Shown: positions 1 to 10,021, counted from the stretch's first letter. The stretch is DNA of 64,000 nucleotides from Ilyomonas sp965199845 (GCA_965199845.1 CBDATZ010000008.1:1-64000), one strand, 5' to 3'. The notes: generated by a model not told the origin, from the sequence alone. Translations and numbers: made by a program.

Positions 1-1
1 C

Positions 2-1153
2 AACTACTATCCTATCATTTATGAACTGACACAGGAAGAATATAATAAGCTATCCGCGCCACGCTTATCGGCTCCTTTACAATCCATCAAAAATGACATC
101 AAAGCAATTGAGCATGATGCTGCAGAGGTAGCTGATAGCATGCATCCTTTTTCCTTTCCGGAGTTCGAAAGGCAGTACATCTTTGCAAATCGGCTTTTCC
201 GTCAGAGAAAGCGAAAGACTAAACCTGGTGTGGCTTCGGTAACTAAAGCGGATGACTTCGATTTTCTACCCTACCACAAGAAGTTTCCAATACTTTTACG
301 TACAGATTGTGAGCAAGGAACAATTGGTTGGTCATACCTCATTTATCTCAGGCGGCTCATCGAGGAAGGAAGGATTAGTACAGCTGTGAATTACCAGGAC
401 AGTTATAACTCCCTCCGCAAGTTCCGGGGTAATATTCGTTTTGATGACATTACGGTCTCTTACCTAATCAGCTATGAGCAGCAGATGAAAGCAGAAGGCA
501 AATCAAAAAGTACCATTGGAATCTATCTGCGACCCTTGCGGGCAGTGTATAATGAAGCAGCAGAGGCAGGGCTGGCAAAGAAGGACAAGTCGTATCCCTT
601 TGGAAGAAGGAGATACCAGATACCTTCGTCAAGAAAGGTCAAGAAAGCACTTGAAATTGGCGATATTGAGAAGATATATTATTACGATGCAAATCGGCTA
701 AGTCAGTCCGAACAGTGGTGCAGAGATTTGTGGCTCTTTAGTTACTTTGCCAACGGAATGAATCCAAAGGATATTGCCAACCTCAGATACTCGAATATTC
801 AGGATGGCTATTTATTGTTCGAGAGAGCCAAAACAGAGCGGTCTCTCAGGGAAGATCCGAAAGTGATTACTATCTATGTCGGCGAGGATATGCAAATGAT
901 TATTGAAAGATGGGGTAATAAGCCAGCAATATCGACTCAATACATCTTCCCGATTCTTGAAGCGAATCTCTCCCCATTGAGACAATATATTTTAGTTCAG
1001 AATGTCGTGGGTCTGATAAACGATACCATGAAACGTATCCTGGGCGATTTAGGTATCAACAAGAAAGCAACCACTTATGTTGCCCGTCACACCTTTTCAA
1101 CGGTACTCAAACGCTCCGGTGCCAGCACGGAACAGATTCAGGAAGCCCTTTGA
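2..1153 (+). pseudogene. Tyrosine recombinase, 5' outside window, 3' truncated
   Basis: Bacteroidetes-type phage integrase/tyrosine recombinase. The frame is open to the first bases of the window, so the true start lies upstream. The core-binding SAM-like region is followed by the catalytic domain, with box I at NGMNPKDIANLRY and box II at the ARHTF segment near the end. The frame stops at IQEAL, exactly where family members continue with the GH motif and the nucleophilic Tyr, which are missing. The bases just after the stop belong to a relaxase fragment on the other strand, so a recombination junction at about 1150 removed the C-terminus. It probably came from an integrative or conjugative element and cannot be catalytically active as read. 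Confidence 0.85.
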
Positions 1154-1410
1154 GAAAAATGATTTTGCAATTTGATTAAAGAGAAACTTCTATCCACTTC
1201 GCTACCCTTGAACTTATAGTCTCCGAAGGAAAAACTAACCCCTTGCTTTTCACTCGTCCCGTTTCGATATTTGTATAGCGTTTGCACTCCCTTTTTTTGA
1301 AGCGCCTTCTCTAACTCTTCCATTTTTTTGCACTTCGGTAATTGTTCAGCAACGATGGTGTAAACCTTATAGCGGGACGCTTCTCTTTCGTTGAGATTGT
1401 TGAGATGGTC
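1138..1410 (-). pseudogene. C-terminal fragment of a relaxase/mobilization protein
   Basis: Minus-strand reading continues upstream of the nearest ATG (1323) to about 1410, where the IS3 element begins, giving roughly 90 codons. The motif SFSFGDYKFKGSEVDRSFSL resembles the C-terminal tail of Bacteroidetes MobB/TraI-type relaxases, which nick oriT during conjugative transfer. The catalytic N-terminal domain is absent. The last residues (SQRAS) run into the integrase fragment, so the true stop may have been lost as well. Together with the neighbouring integrase fragment it marks a decayed conjugative or mobilizable element. Family assignment is from recalled motifs and was not searched. Confidence 0.6.
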
Positions 1411-1453
1411 TAATAAAACCGGACAGTAAAGTTGCTATAAATTAGCAACAGGA

Positions 1454-1765
1454 ATGAAAGAGAACAGCAGCGGTATCAAGCGCCGCAAGTACGATGCTTC
1501 GTTTAAGGAAGAGGTGTTACAAATGATCAGCAACGGTCGCCCGGTGAGCGAGGTTGCCCGCAGCTTAGGCATTGGTGAGAACATTATCTACCGGTGGAGA
1601 AGCCGCAGTCACAACAGCAGCCAGGGACAGCCAAATACAGTTGGTAAGGAGAACAGCCCTGCTGCGGGTGAAGATCAACTTTCCTTACTCAAACGGATCA
1701 AAGAGTTGGAGCAGGAGCGTGATATTTTAAAAAAAGCCTTGCTCATTTTCAGCCGTCAGACCTGA
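1454..1765 (+). CDS. IS3-family transposase OrfA
   Basis: 103 residues. The N-terminal helix-turn-helix (residues about 10-50, with FKEEVLQMI, VSEVARSLGIGENIIYRWR) binds the terminal inverted repeats. It is followed by a leucine-zipper-like helix (LLKRIKELEQERDILKKAL) used for OrfA/OrfAB multimerisation. A run of seven A at 1729-1735 (A AAA AAA G) near the 3' end is a good -1 slippery site. It would fuse OrfA to the downstream catalytic frame, giving OrfAB as in other IS3 elements. ATG 1454 follows the left inverted repeat directly. Confidence 0.9.
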   Translation: MKENSSGIKRRKYDASFKEEVLQMISNGRPVSEVARSLGIGENIIYRWRSRSHNSSQGQPNTVGKENSPAAGEDQLSLLKRIKELEQERDILKKALLIFSRQT

Positions 1766-1815
1766 GGGAGCGCTACCGGTTTATTGAGACACAAGCGGGG
1801 CAATACAAGGCACAG

Positions 1816-2649
1816 ATGCTATGCCGGGTGCTTCAGGTAAGCCGCAGCGCTTACTACGACTGGAAGCAGCAGAAAAGAAGCCGCCTTGCTGACCAAAAGA
1901 AAAAAGAAATGGAAGAGCATATTGTTGATATTTTTCAGGAGCACCGCAGGCGCTATGGTGCGCGCAGGATAGTGGCGGAACTGAAAGCAGCAGAGGTAAA
2001 GACAAGCCGGTACAAAGTTCGTAAAGTGCTGACAGAGCACGGCTTGAAAGCGATCCAGCCCCGCAGCTTTGTGCCCCGTACAACTGACAGCCGTCATCCT
2101 TACCCCATTAGCCCCAACCTGCTTTTGGAAAGAGAGGCGCCGCAAAAGCCCGGTGAAGTCTGGGTGGGAGACATCACTTATATCCCGCTGGCAGGTGGCG
2201 GCTTTCTTTACCTGGCAGTCTGGATGGATTTGTATTCCCGCAGAATTACCGGCTGGCAGTTAGACAGTCACATGAAAGAAGCGCTGGTGGTAACAGCTTT
2301 CAAAAAAGCACTGATGAGCCGCCGCAGCGATGCAAAAGGATTGATGGTTCATACTGATCGCGGCGGTCAGTATGCAGGCAACGGGTTCCGGGAACTGATT
2401 GCATCGGGGCAGATGTTGCAGAGCATGAGCCGGTCAGATAACCCCTACGATAATGCCTTTATGGAGTCCTGCTTCAGCCGTTTCAAAACAGAACTGTTGC
2501 AGGATGGTGCTTTCGACGATCTGCAGGATGCCCACACAGAAATCTTTGAGTACATAGAGATGTATTACAACACAAAACGAAGGCACTCATCTCTCGGTTA
2601 TCAATGCCCCAATGACTTTGAAAAAAACTACTATTTTTACAAAACCTAA
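1816..2649 (+). CDS. IS3-family transposase OrfB (DDE/rve integrase core)
   Basis: 277 residues from the first ATG. The frame is open further upstream to the slippery A run at about 1730 (FQPSDLRERYRF and onward), so the functional product is probably the OrfAB frameshift fusion. An HTH_21-like segment (RRRYGARRIVAEL) precedes the RNase H-fold core. The DDE triad is visible: D in VGDITYIPL, D in HTDRGGQYAG and E in FMESCFSRFKTE. The terminal YYNTKRRHSSLGYQCP signature is standard for the family. The reading frame is intact, so the element may be active. Confidence 0.93.
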   Translation: MLCRVLQVSRSAYYDWKQQKRSRLADQKKKEMEEHIVDIFQEHRRRYGARRIVAELKAAEVKTSRYKVRKVLTEHGLKAIQPRSFVPRTTDSRHPYPISPNLLLEREAPQKPGEVWVGDITYIPLAGGGFLYLAVWMDLYSRRITGWQLDSHMKEALVVTAFKKALMSRRSDAKGLMVHTDRGGQYAGNGFRELIASGQMLQSMSRSDNPYDNAFMESCFSRFKTELLQDGAFDDLQDAHTEIFEYIEMYYNTKRRHSSLGYQCPNDFEKNYYFYKT

Positions 2650-2679
2650 GCAACTTCTCTGTCCGGCAAAATCGACACA

Positions 2680-5543
2680 CCTCAGTTCTCATCATAACCC
2701 CAAGTCAATTGGTTAGAGAACAGATTGCAAATCTATTCCGAGACCCTGAGCTCTTGATTTCAAAGGGTATTTTACCTCAACAAAACCCATTGCCAAGAGT
2801 ATATGAAATGACTTCAGTTATACAGGATCAAGCAACATGGCAAGATGTAATCATTAATAATGATGTTATAGTAGGTATACCGGGAACAATAGACCAAACT
2901 CCGAACTTACAAGCAACAATAGGTGCCAATGCATTTGATTTGGTTTTTGTTGATGAAGCTCATCATAGCAGAGCCAAATCATGGAACAACGTATTGAATG
3001 CTTTTGTCTCCTCTAAGCAGATACTACTTACTGCTACTCCATTTAGAAGAGATAAAAAGGATATAAAAGCTAGATTGGTTTATAATTATCCTTTGAAACA
3101 AGCTTATGATGATGGGTTATTTAGTAAGATAAATTACATCCCTGTTAGCACTGTTAATTTGAACACAGAAGAAGAAAAGAATATTGCTATTGCTAAAAAA
3201 ACGCAAGAGATTTATAACAATAGAAATCATTCTGAACATAAAATTATAATAAGAACCGATACTAAAAATAACGCAGATAGTTTAGTAAGGATTTATAAAG
3301 AAGAAACAGACCTTAATTTAGTCCTATTATATAGCAGTTTAGGAGAGGCAACAATTAAGCGTAGAATTGAACAATTAAAGAACGGTGAAATAGACGGAGT
3401 TATTTGTGTAGATATGATGGGAGAAGGATTTGATTTCCCATTATTGAAGATTGCAGCAGTTCATATACCGCACAAGTCACTAGCTATTACTTTGCAATTT
3501 GTTGGTAGAATATCCAGAACAAATACAGCAGGAGGTAAAGAAGCGACAATAATTGCAGGTGAACATGAATTTGAATTGGAAGCAGAGCAACTGTACAAAA
3601 AGGATACAAAGGATTGGTCAATTGTCTTACCTGAATTACATTATTCAAAGGTTCAAAAAACTGAAGAAGAACAAGAGTTTTTCGATTCTTTTGAAGGTTT
3701 GACAGAGAATGAAGTATTACCGGGCGTTGATATCGAGGAAACAGTTAGTATAGAAGATGACGATTTGCTTCCTTTCTTTCATGCTAAGCTTTACAAAATT
3801 ATAAGAGAGTCTACTATAACTGTAAATGTTTCTAAAGAAGGCAACGATGAAAGCTTGATTGATATAAGTAAGACAATAGATTATGAGAGCACAAATGTTT
3901 TTAAGAATCCTGTAATTAGACATCATCATGTTAGTGAGGAGCACAAGGTTGCAATCTATGTGGTAGCGGAATTGAAAAAGCCAAAATGGTATTTGTCTTC
4001 TGATGCGCTAAATGACATAGAGAATCATCTTATCATTGTTTTTTTTGATTCTGCTACTTCTATTCTCGCGATTTGCTCTACTCTTAAGGAAACCGAGTTG
4101 TATGAAGATATCGTCGAGCAATATCTTTCAGATGGAATTATACATGAGATGATCTATCTGCCTTATTTAAAGAGGGTAATGGCAGGATGGAATGATCCTA
4201 GGATGTATAACATTGGAATGAAAAGCCGTAAAACAAAAGGTAATAGCGAGGCATATAAAAACATTCTTGGCTCACATACAGCAAATGGTGTGCTTCCCAC
4301 TGATAAATATAGTTATACGAGAGGTCATTCTTTTGGAGGTGGCTTTGATACTGTATTACAAAAGCATGTTTTAATAGGGGTAAGCACCAGTTCCAAAGTA
4401 TGGACGTTGGATGAAAAGAAAATTAAATACCTTGTAGATTGGTTAAAGGAAATTGGTCGAAAGATTAATGACCCAGCAATGGATGCATTGACGTTACCAT
4501 TAGATGAATTAGATTCTGGAAAGATTGTAGAAGAGTTTCCAATGGAGGATCCTCCTTTCTTTGCCGATTGGAATAGCCAACAATATTACAAATTAGCACA
4601 AGTAAGATTTGAGAACAATGAAGGTGTTGAGATTGCAAAAGGTTTGCTGTCTTCGTGTTCTATAACTATATTGGATTATACTAACACTCATGTAACTTTT
4701 GTTATTAAAAAAGAGACCGCTGAGTGTCACATAGTTTACTCAATAAATCCGAAGATAGACTTTCAATATTCAGATACAACTCCTACTAAAATTGCTTTTA
4801 AGCATGGAGAAAGTTATGGAAAGACAGAAGTTCTTTTAAGTAATCTTAAAGCAAATCCTATTCAAATTTATTATGAAAACTTATCTCACTTGGTTGGGAA
4901 AGTCTTATTTGATTATAAGGATACAATTGCTGTTATTAACAATAATCAAATCGTTCTACATAACTGGCCTAATATAGTAAATGTAAATAAAGAGTTTTAT
5001 AAACCTGATGAAATAACCGCAAATAATCTTGCAGGTGATTCTCGTCTTTCTATACATGATTATATTTTAGGATTGGCAGAAGCTGAATTTGATGCAGTTT
5101 TTTACGATCATGCATCTTTAGAAATTGCAGATGTTATTGGTTTAAGTAATGGAAGAATCAAATTTTATCATTGTAAAAAGCAAGATGGAGATGCACCAAG
5201 ATGTACAGTAGATGATATTTATGAAGTGAATGGGCAAGCGACTAAATCGGTTCAGTGGGCAAACAGACGATTGCTTTTACAACAACTTATTGACAGGGCA
5301 GATAAAAATAATAGTGCTGCAAAAATTAGGAAAGGAACCTTGAACCAAATCAAACAAATACTTGAATCTTTTGACAATCCAAGTCTTCCAGTTGAAATAG
5401 TTATCGTTCATCCCGGTTTGAAAACCCAAAACTTGGCAGTCGGACAACAAGGAGCATATGAGAGAATCAAAACTTTATTATCCGCATCAGATACTTATAT
5501 GAAAGATGTTAGTTCTTGTAAGTTGTCTGTTATGTGTTCGTAG
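2680..5543 (+). pseudogene. DEAD/DEAH-box helicase, N-terminus lost at the IS
   Basis: Superfamily 2 helicase of about 950 residues. The frame is open back to the IS right end (about 2680) and reads motif Ia (VLIITPSQLVREQ), so TTG 2709 is not a genuine start. Motif II is VDEAHH, motif III TATPF, and motif VI QFVGRISRTN. Motif I (Walker A, GxGKT), which should precede motif Ia, is missing. A long C-terminal region (about residues 330-940) has no fold I recognise. Such large helicases often accompany nuclease or defence genes in islands, but no partner is present here. Codon usage is AT-rich compared with the IS. Without Walker A it cannot bind ATP normally. Confidence 0.8.
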
Positions 5544-6547
5544 GATTATCCCCTCACTCATCGTAGCTTACCTCAGCTAACCGTAGCTTATCACAAACAA
5601 TGAAGCGGCTGGCACCCCCATTCTCGCGCAAGCGTCTCGCTTGTGGTTGTCTCTTCTCAGCGTCCGCTGCTCAAAATATCCATTCCCAAAAAAGAGCCCC
5701 AACTAAGCGAAGTTTGTTACGTAGACGCTCAGCTAAGTCTGCAACTCAGCTGCATCTATCCTGAAGTTTATAACTGCCTTCTGTATCCGACGGCATTCTC
5801 ACCGTCCATAGCAGTAAATCTGAATCATCGCCAATCAAATACTTCTCTCGTATCCACATAGTGTGTTCCTGCTAAACTTTGATGCGGTACCTACGAAACG
5901 ACAATGCGGAACCTATGAAATTATCATGCGGTACCTGCGAAATCTGCCCCATCCTGTTCGTAAACCGCAACTAATCCTCATCTTAGTGGGGCAATCAAAT
6001 ATCACCTAATCCGTATCAAGTCCAAACCGGTATCGGTATGAAATCCAAACAACAAAAACCAAAAAAAAATCTCTCTATCATTGAAGGTTCCACCAAGTCA
6101 GCGAAGTAGGTTGTACAAAACATTTAGTGATGATCTGTTTATGAAGAAGTGAGTTTCGAAGCTTTTTTACAAAGGAAGCTAAATTTGCTTTCCGCAGCTT
6201 CGCCTGTACGATAGACTAATCAAAACATGTGTTGAATTTCATCTTTGCGTATGGTTGGTCGGACAAGGTCTTTCTGATGTCACTTTCTATGGAGCGCCAA
6301 GTTATTGCACCTTTTTAACAAGCGCCGCTGTGTAGCATCATCTCTAAGAGCAGGACATGATTGAAGCAATAGACGGATAACCAGCGTCAAAATCTTTTTA
6401 AAAAAAGTTTTGGCCGTTCCAAAAATGTAGTTCTATCTTTACTATCCGGTACTTTTAACGGTTCTCACGCTATAGCCCGCCTACGGACTTCTCACTTTCG
6501 AAAAGGATTCTCTTTATTTTTTTTGTTCACCTGTAAAAGAGTGACCT
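5544..6547 (+). other. Gene-poor 1-kb spacer
   Basis: No convincing gene was seen; a 72-codon frame at 5643-5861 has no recognisable features. Contents are three 17-bp repeats with 22-bp period (5882-5942), A/T homopolymers, and a possible weak promoter at 6409-6441 (TTTG, 21 bases, TATCTTTA) that could serve the gene starting at 6548. The stretch separates the helicase remnant from the peptide cluster and may be recombination debris. Confidence 0.5.
5882..5942 (+). repeat. Three iteron-like direct repeats, 22-bp period
   Basis: Copies of ATGCGGTACCTACGAAA start at 5882, 5904 and 5926. The second copy has two changes (GGAACC, CTATG) and the third has one (CTGCG). The spacing of exactly 22 bp, two helical turns, puts all copies on one face of the helix. 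This is the arrangement of iterons or of repeated operator sites. No replication or regulator gene is adjacent in the window. Confidence 0.65.
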
Positions 6548-8200
6548 ATGCTTGCCAATGTTCTTGCCGTACAGGAAAAACCTGTGTTGCTTCTGTCGCG
6601 TTTTCTCAAATTGCTTCAGGTCTCGGTTACCGGCGCAACCGCGCAGACTACATTGCTTAACCATCCCGATTATCCCAGCCTCTTAAGCATTAGTGATGCC
6701 CTGCGCACCTGGAAAGTAAACAATATTGCTACGCGTATACCTAAAGAACAACTCACCCAATTGCCATTACCTTTTATTGCTCATACGTATGCGGGGGGGA
6801 GTGAAAATTTTGCGCTGGTAACGGCGGCGGACGACAAATCAGTGCATTATTTTATGGACGGCAAAGAACTGACAGATACCGTTGACGCCTTCGTCAAACA
6901 CTGGACCGGCGTGGTGTTGCTGGCAGAAAAAACCGACGCCTCCGGCGAAAAAAGCTATGTTGCTGCCCGCCGAAAGGAAAAGTTGGCAGCATTGCAATTT
7001 CTTGCATTGCTGTTGATATTCATTACCGTTTCTGTTGCTTCTGTTGTTTCCTTTTCTGATCAATCACCAAGTGTTGCCGCTACTATTGGTGTTAGCGTTT
7101 TGATGTTGCTGAAACTAACGGGCATTGCCGTTACGTCTCTTTTGCTTTGGTACGAAATAGATAAGGCAAATCCTGCCTTGCAAAAAATTTGTACCGCCGG
7201 CGCCAAAACCAATTGCAACGCCATTCTTGGCTCTAAGCAGTCTAAACTATTCAGTTGGCTTAGCTGGAGCGAGGTGGGATTTTTTTATTTTGCTTCTACT
7301 TTTATTAGTCTTTTAATAGCAGATTTTAGTGCTTCTGTTTCTTCCTTATCCGTTATTTTTCTTCTCAATGTATTCGCTTTACCTTATACCGTTTTCTCGC
7401 TATATTACCAGTGGCGCATCGCCAAGCAATGGTGCTTGCTGTGCCTCAGTGTGCAAGCCTTGCTTCTTCTCGAGCTTATCACATCTTTCAGTACCAGCTT
7501 GCTCTCTTCCTCATTCTTTTCATTTCATATCATCAGTTCCTTCCCTCATGCTATCAGTAGTTCCCTTCCTGTCATCAGTAGTTTATTGTTTGTTGCCTTC
7601 ACCTGGTTTTTAATCAAGCCATTGTTATTAAAAGCCGAAGAAGCAAAACGCACCAAGCGCGAGCTCCTCCGCCTGAAAGCCAGCCCGCAGATATGGGAAG
7701 CGTTACTGGCAAAAGGAAAGAAAATAGAAAAGTCTGCCGATGGTTTGGGCATTGCGCTTGGCAACCCGGATGCTGCCAACACGCTGATAAAAGTATGCAA
7801 CCCGTATTGCGGACCTTGCGCCAAAGCGCACCCTGAAATAGAGAAGCTGCTGGAAGAGAACAGCAACCTGAAAGTGCAGATTATTTTTACCGCTACGGCT
7901 GACGAAAATGATTTTAAAGCACCGCCCGTAAAACATTTATTGGCAATAGCGGAGAAGGAAGATGAACAGCTTACCAAACAGGCTTTGGATGATTGGTATT
8001 TAGCAGATAAAAAGGATTACAATCTGTTTGCTACCAAATACCCGATGAATGGGGAACTGAAGAAGCAGGATGCCAAAATAGAAGCGATGAAAGCATGGTG
8101 CGATGAAACAAAGATTGCTTTTACACCGACCATATTTGTTAATGGGCATCAGTTACCGGATGTTTATAACATAGCCGACTTACAACATTTTTTACAATAA
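6548..8200 (+). CDS. C39-like / VKOR / DsbA-like thioredoxin fusion (disulfide formation)
   Basis: 550 residues, membrane protein. Residues 1-130 resemble a peptidase C39 domain but lack the catalytic Cys (VTGATAQTTL where DCGP is expected), so this part is probably substrate-binding only. Residues about 148-370 form a VKOR-type four- to five-helix membrane domain, with a Cys pair in CTAGAKTNC (about residue 214) and the quinone-proximal CLLC (about residue 296). Residues about 380-550 are a DsbA-like thioredoxin domain with CGPC (about residue 421). Known VKOR-Trx fusions oxidise extracytoplasmic thiols and pass electrons to quinone. The gene lies 92 bp upstream of a six-Cys secreted peptide, its likely substrate. 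Inference: the degenerate C39 domain holds the leader or peptide while disulfides form. Confidence 0.88.
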   Translation: MLANVLAVQEKPVLLLSRFLKLLQVSVTGATAQTTLLNHPDYPSLLSISDALRTWKVNNIATRIPKEQLTQLPLPFIAHTYAGGSENFALVTAADDKSVHYFMDGKELTDTVDAFVKHWTGVVLLAEKTDASGEKSYVAARRKEKLAALQFLALLLIFITVSVASVVSFSDQSPSVAATIGVSVLMLLKLTGIAVTSLLLWYEIDKANPALQKICTAGAKTNCNAILGSKQSKLFSWLSWSEVGFFYFASTFISLLIADFSASVSSLSVIFLLNVFALPYTVFSLYYQWRIAKQWCLLCLSVQALLLLELITSFSTSLLSSSFFSFHIISSFPHAISSSLPVISSLLFVAFTWFLIKPLLLKAEEAKRTKRELLRLKASPQIWEALLAKGKKIEKSADGLGIALGNPDAANTLIKVCNPYCGPCAKAHPEIEKLLEENSNLKVQIIFTATADENDFKAPPVKHLLAIAEKEDEQLTKQALDDWYLADKKDYNLFATKYPMNGELKKQDAKIEAMKAWCDETKIAFTPTIFVNGHQLPDVYNIADLQHFLQ

Positions 8201-8292
8201 AGACTTTGTCTCGAGAACAAACAGGTTTTAAGGGCTTGTACCTGGCTGCAAAGCGAAACAGGTTATTGATTCATCATCTAAAATTAAAACAG

Positions 8293-8532
8293 ATGAAAAC
8301 TCAAAAATTAAGTTTTAATGCCATCAGCGGCGTACTTAGCCGTAGCGAAATGAAAAAGATTATGGCGGGAAGCGGCACTTGCCAAACGCTTGATACACCA
8401 CCAGGTGCACCAGCTGGTACCGGATACGTAAATACCGGCGTTATGTATGGCAGCGCTTCTGACGGCAGCCATACCCATTATTGTTGTGATAGTTGCTGTA
8501 GTGCATCTTGGTCAGTCCATACTGGTTGTTAA
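8293..8532 (+). CDS. Double-glycine leader, Cys-rich precursor peptide
   Basis: 79 residues. ATG 8293 was chosen over the open frame reaching back to 8206 because MKTQKLSFNAISG is a typical short leader start. The leader ends LSRSEMKKIMAG, matching the LSxxELxxIxGG consensus cut by C39 peptidases. Cleavage after AG (residue 26) gives a 53-residue core starting SGTCQ. The core is rich in Gly, Ser, Thr and Pro and has six Cys: one near the N-terminus, two CC pairs in YCCDSCC, and the C-terminal residue. That is enough for three disulfides, which fits the neighbouring VKOR-DsbA protein. Ser/Thr or Cys could be glycosylated by the two downstream transferases; this is inference. It is probably a bacteriocin-like or signalling peptide. 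Confidence 0.85.
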   Translation: MKTQKLSFNAISGVLSRSEMKKIMAGSGTCQTLDTPPGAPAGTGYVNTGVMYGSASDGSHTHYCCDSCCSASWSVHTGC

Positions 8533-8608
8533 AAGGGTTAAATTGAGTAGTTCACACAGATAGTAAGAGTGTGAACTACTCTCATAACTTACTTATAAAC
8601 ATTTAAGA

Positions 8609-10021
8609 ATGAAATACATCCCGACTTTCATAATAATACTCATTACGGCAGTGCAATCATCTAAATGCATTGCCAATTATGTTAATTCAGATAGCAATCA
8701 TATCAGTACTGTCAATTTGATTAATAATAGTGCCTCCCAAGTGAATTTATATTACAATGGTGTTATTAAAGGATTAGCAAGTTTTAAGATTACAAGTCGT
8801 GATTCATTACAAATAGATTCCCAAGAAAATTTGTATTTGTTTCAATCTAATAAGAGTCAAAATTTTTATATCGTTTATCCTGGAGAAAGACTGATAATTC
8901 AAACTGATAAACTGGGTAATTTAATTCTGCAGCCAGCTAATGGAGATTCTGTGAGGAACAATGAATTGGACATAATGAGGCAAGCAAATCTTACGTTGCC
9001 CCATGTGTTTGGCGATATGCTATTTTTATATGCTAATAAAACCTTACCAAGCTATCCTCAAAAATTAGAAACACTCCAAACATATAAGACATCAATAAAA
9101 TTTTTTTTAAGTCAATACACCCAAAAGCACAAAGTGTCACCAATGTATTATAGAAGTATTACGGACTTTTTAGACAACATGCTCACTTTTTGCGAACTAA
9201 GTTTGTCGTTATCCCCTTTACGGCAGGCTCCCATCGAAGATGAGAAGAATTGGAGTGGGCATTTTCATCAGCAAGATTTAGGTGCTCAACTGAATAATAT
9301 TGGGTATGAGCAAGCCGCTTACGCATATCTGCTTTATACTGCCGCAAAGTATTACCATCAAAAAGAGATAAGCAAATTGATTGATGATTCGTTGTATTAC
9401 TTCGCTAAAAGAAATTTTATCGGAATAACAAGAGATGGCTTACTTCGTTCGATAGTGAAAAAAGTAATCATAGAAAATCCGAATGCAGCTAAAGGTTTAT
9501 TGGCGGATTTTAATGCAACTTCCCATAACTCAGAATTTAAAGAGTATCTGAATAACTTGGCGTTGAACAATGTATTGTTAACCAGCGAAGGCAACAGGGA
9601 TACCCTCATTTCTCTTAACAAAAAAAAGTTTGATTTTAAAAATTTACTCAGTTCTTTAAAAGGCAATGTAGTGTGTGTAGATATATGGGCAAGTTGGTGT
9701 GTTCCTTGTCGCGCTGAGATACCCTCTGAAAAGCATTTAATAACTGATTATAAAGGGAAGAAAGTTGCTTTTGTTAATATATCTATTGACGACAGTTATG
9801 ACGATTGGAATGATGCAATTGAAAAAGAAGCGATGAAAGACATGTCTTACTCTTTTATTTTAAATCATAACAAAGCGTCCTCCTTTATAAATAAATATGC
9901 GAAAAACGGAATACCAAAATATATTCTTATTAGTAAAGCAGGAGAGGTAGCGAATTGGAATTCGCCACGCCCAAGTGATCCAAAACTGAAAGAAGATTTG
10001 GACAGGTTGTTAGCTGAATAA
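8609..10021 (+). CDS. TlpA-like thioredoxin-domain protein, exported
   Basis: 470 residues with an N-terminal hydrophobic signal segment (MKYIPTFIIILITAVQSS), so exported. Residues about 30-330 are an uncharacterised N-terminal region of the kind found in Bacteroidota TlpA/ResA-like proteins. Residues about 340-470 are a thioredoxin fold with the redox motif WASWCVPCRAE (about residue 360) and a cis-Pro region near NGIPKYILI. Family role: extracytoplasmic thiol reduction or isomerisation. Lying between the precursor peptide and the glycosyltransferases, it may shuffle or proofread disulfides of the peptide, a role comparable to the second thioredoxin in sublancin clusters (inference). Confidence 0.82.
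   Translation: MKYIPTFIIILITAVQSSKCIANYVNSDSNHISTVNLINNSASQVNLYYNGVIKGLASFKITSRDSLQIDSQENLYLFQSNKSQNFYIVYPGERLIIQTDKLGNLILQPANGDSVRNNELDIMRQANLTLPHVFGDMLFLYANKTLPSYPQKLETLQTYKTSIKFFLSQYTQKHKVSPMYYRSITDFLDNMLTFCELSLSLSPLRQAPIEDEKNWSGHFHQQDLGAQLNNIGYEQAAYAYLLYTAAKYYHQKEISKLIDDSLYYFAKRNFIGITRDGLLRSIVKKVIIENPNAAKGLLADFNATSHNSEFKEYLNNLALNNVLLTSEGNRDTLISLNKKKFDFKNLLSSLKGNVVCVDIWASWCVPCRAEIPSEKHLITDYKGKKVAFVNISIDDSYDDWNDAIEKEAMKDMSYSFILNHNKASSFINKYAKNGIPKYILISKAGEVANWNSPRPSDPKLKEDLDRLLAE

Larger units (their letters stand above)
1411..2679 (+). mobile_element. IS3-family insertion sequence, apparently complete
   Basis: About 1.27 kb holding orfA and orfB in the -1 frame arrangement typical of IS3/IS150 elements. 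Imperfect inverted repeats are visible: CCGGACAG followed by AAGTTGC on the left (about 1419-1435), and its mirror at about 2650-2666 on the right. Weaker matching outward to 1406 and 2679 leaves the exact ends uncertain. No 3-5 bp target duplication could be matched. The left flank is a minus-strand relaxase and the right flank a plus-strand helicase, so the element sits at a rearrangement junction and not at a simple insertion. Confidence 0.85.

Noticed and set aside
2709..2711. TTG as the true start of the helicase
   Set aside because: The frame is open upstream and encodes helicase motif Ia right up to the IS end, so the start was lost.
2680..5543. Active anti-phage defence helicase
   Set aside because: Walker A is missing and no nuclease, methylase or other defence partner lies nearby.
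5643..5861. 72-codon plus-strand frame in the gene-poor spacer
   Set aside because: No signal, domain or family-like composition, and no start-site support; it lies in recombination debris.
5882..5942. CRISPR array
   Set aside because: Only three repeats of 17 bp with 5-bp spacers; no cas genes and no spacer-like sequence. No CRISPR array is present in the window.
8206..8292. N-terminal extension of the precursor peptide
   Set aside because: It would place the double-glycine leader 29 residues inside the protein; ATG 8293 gives a normal leader.
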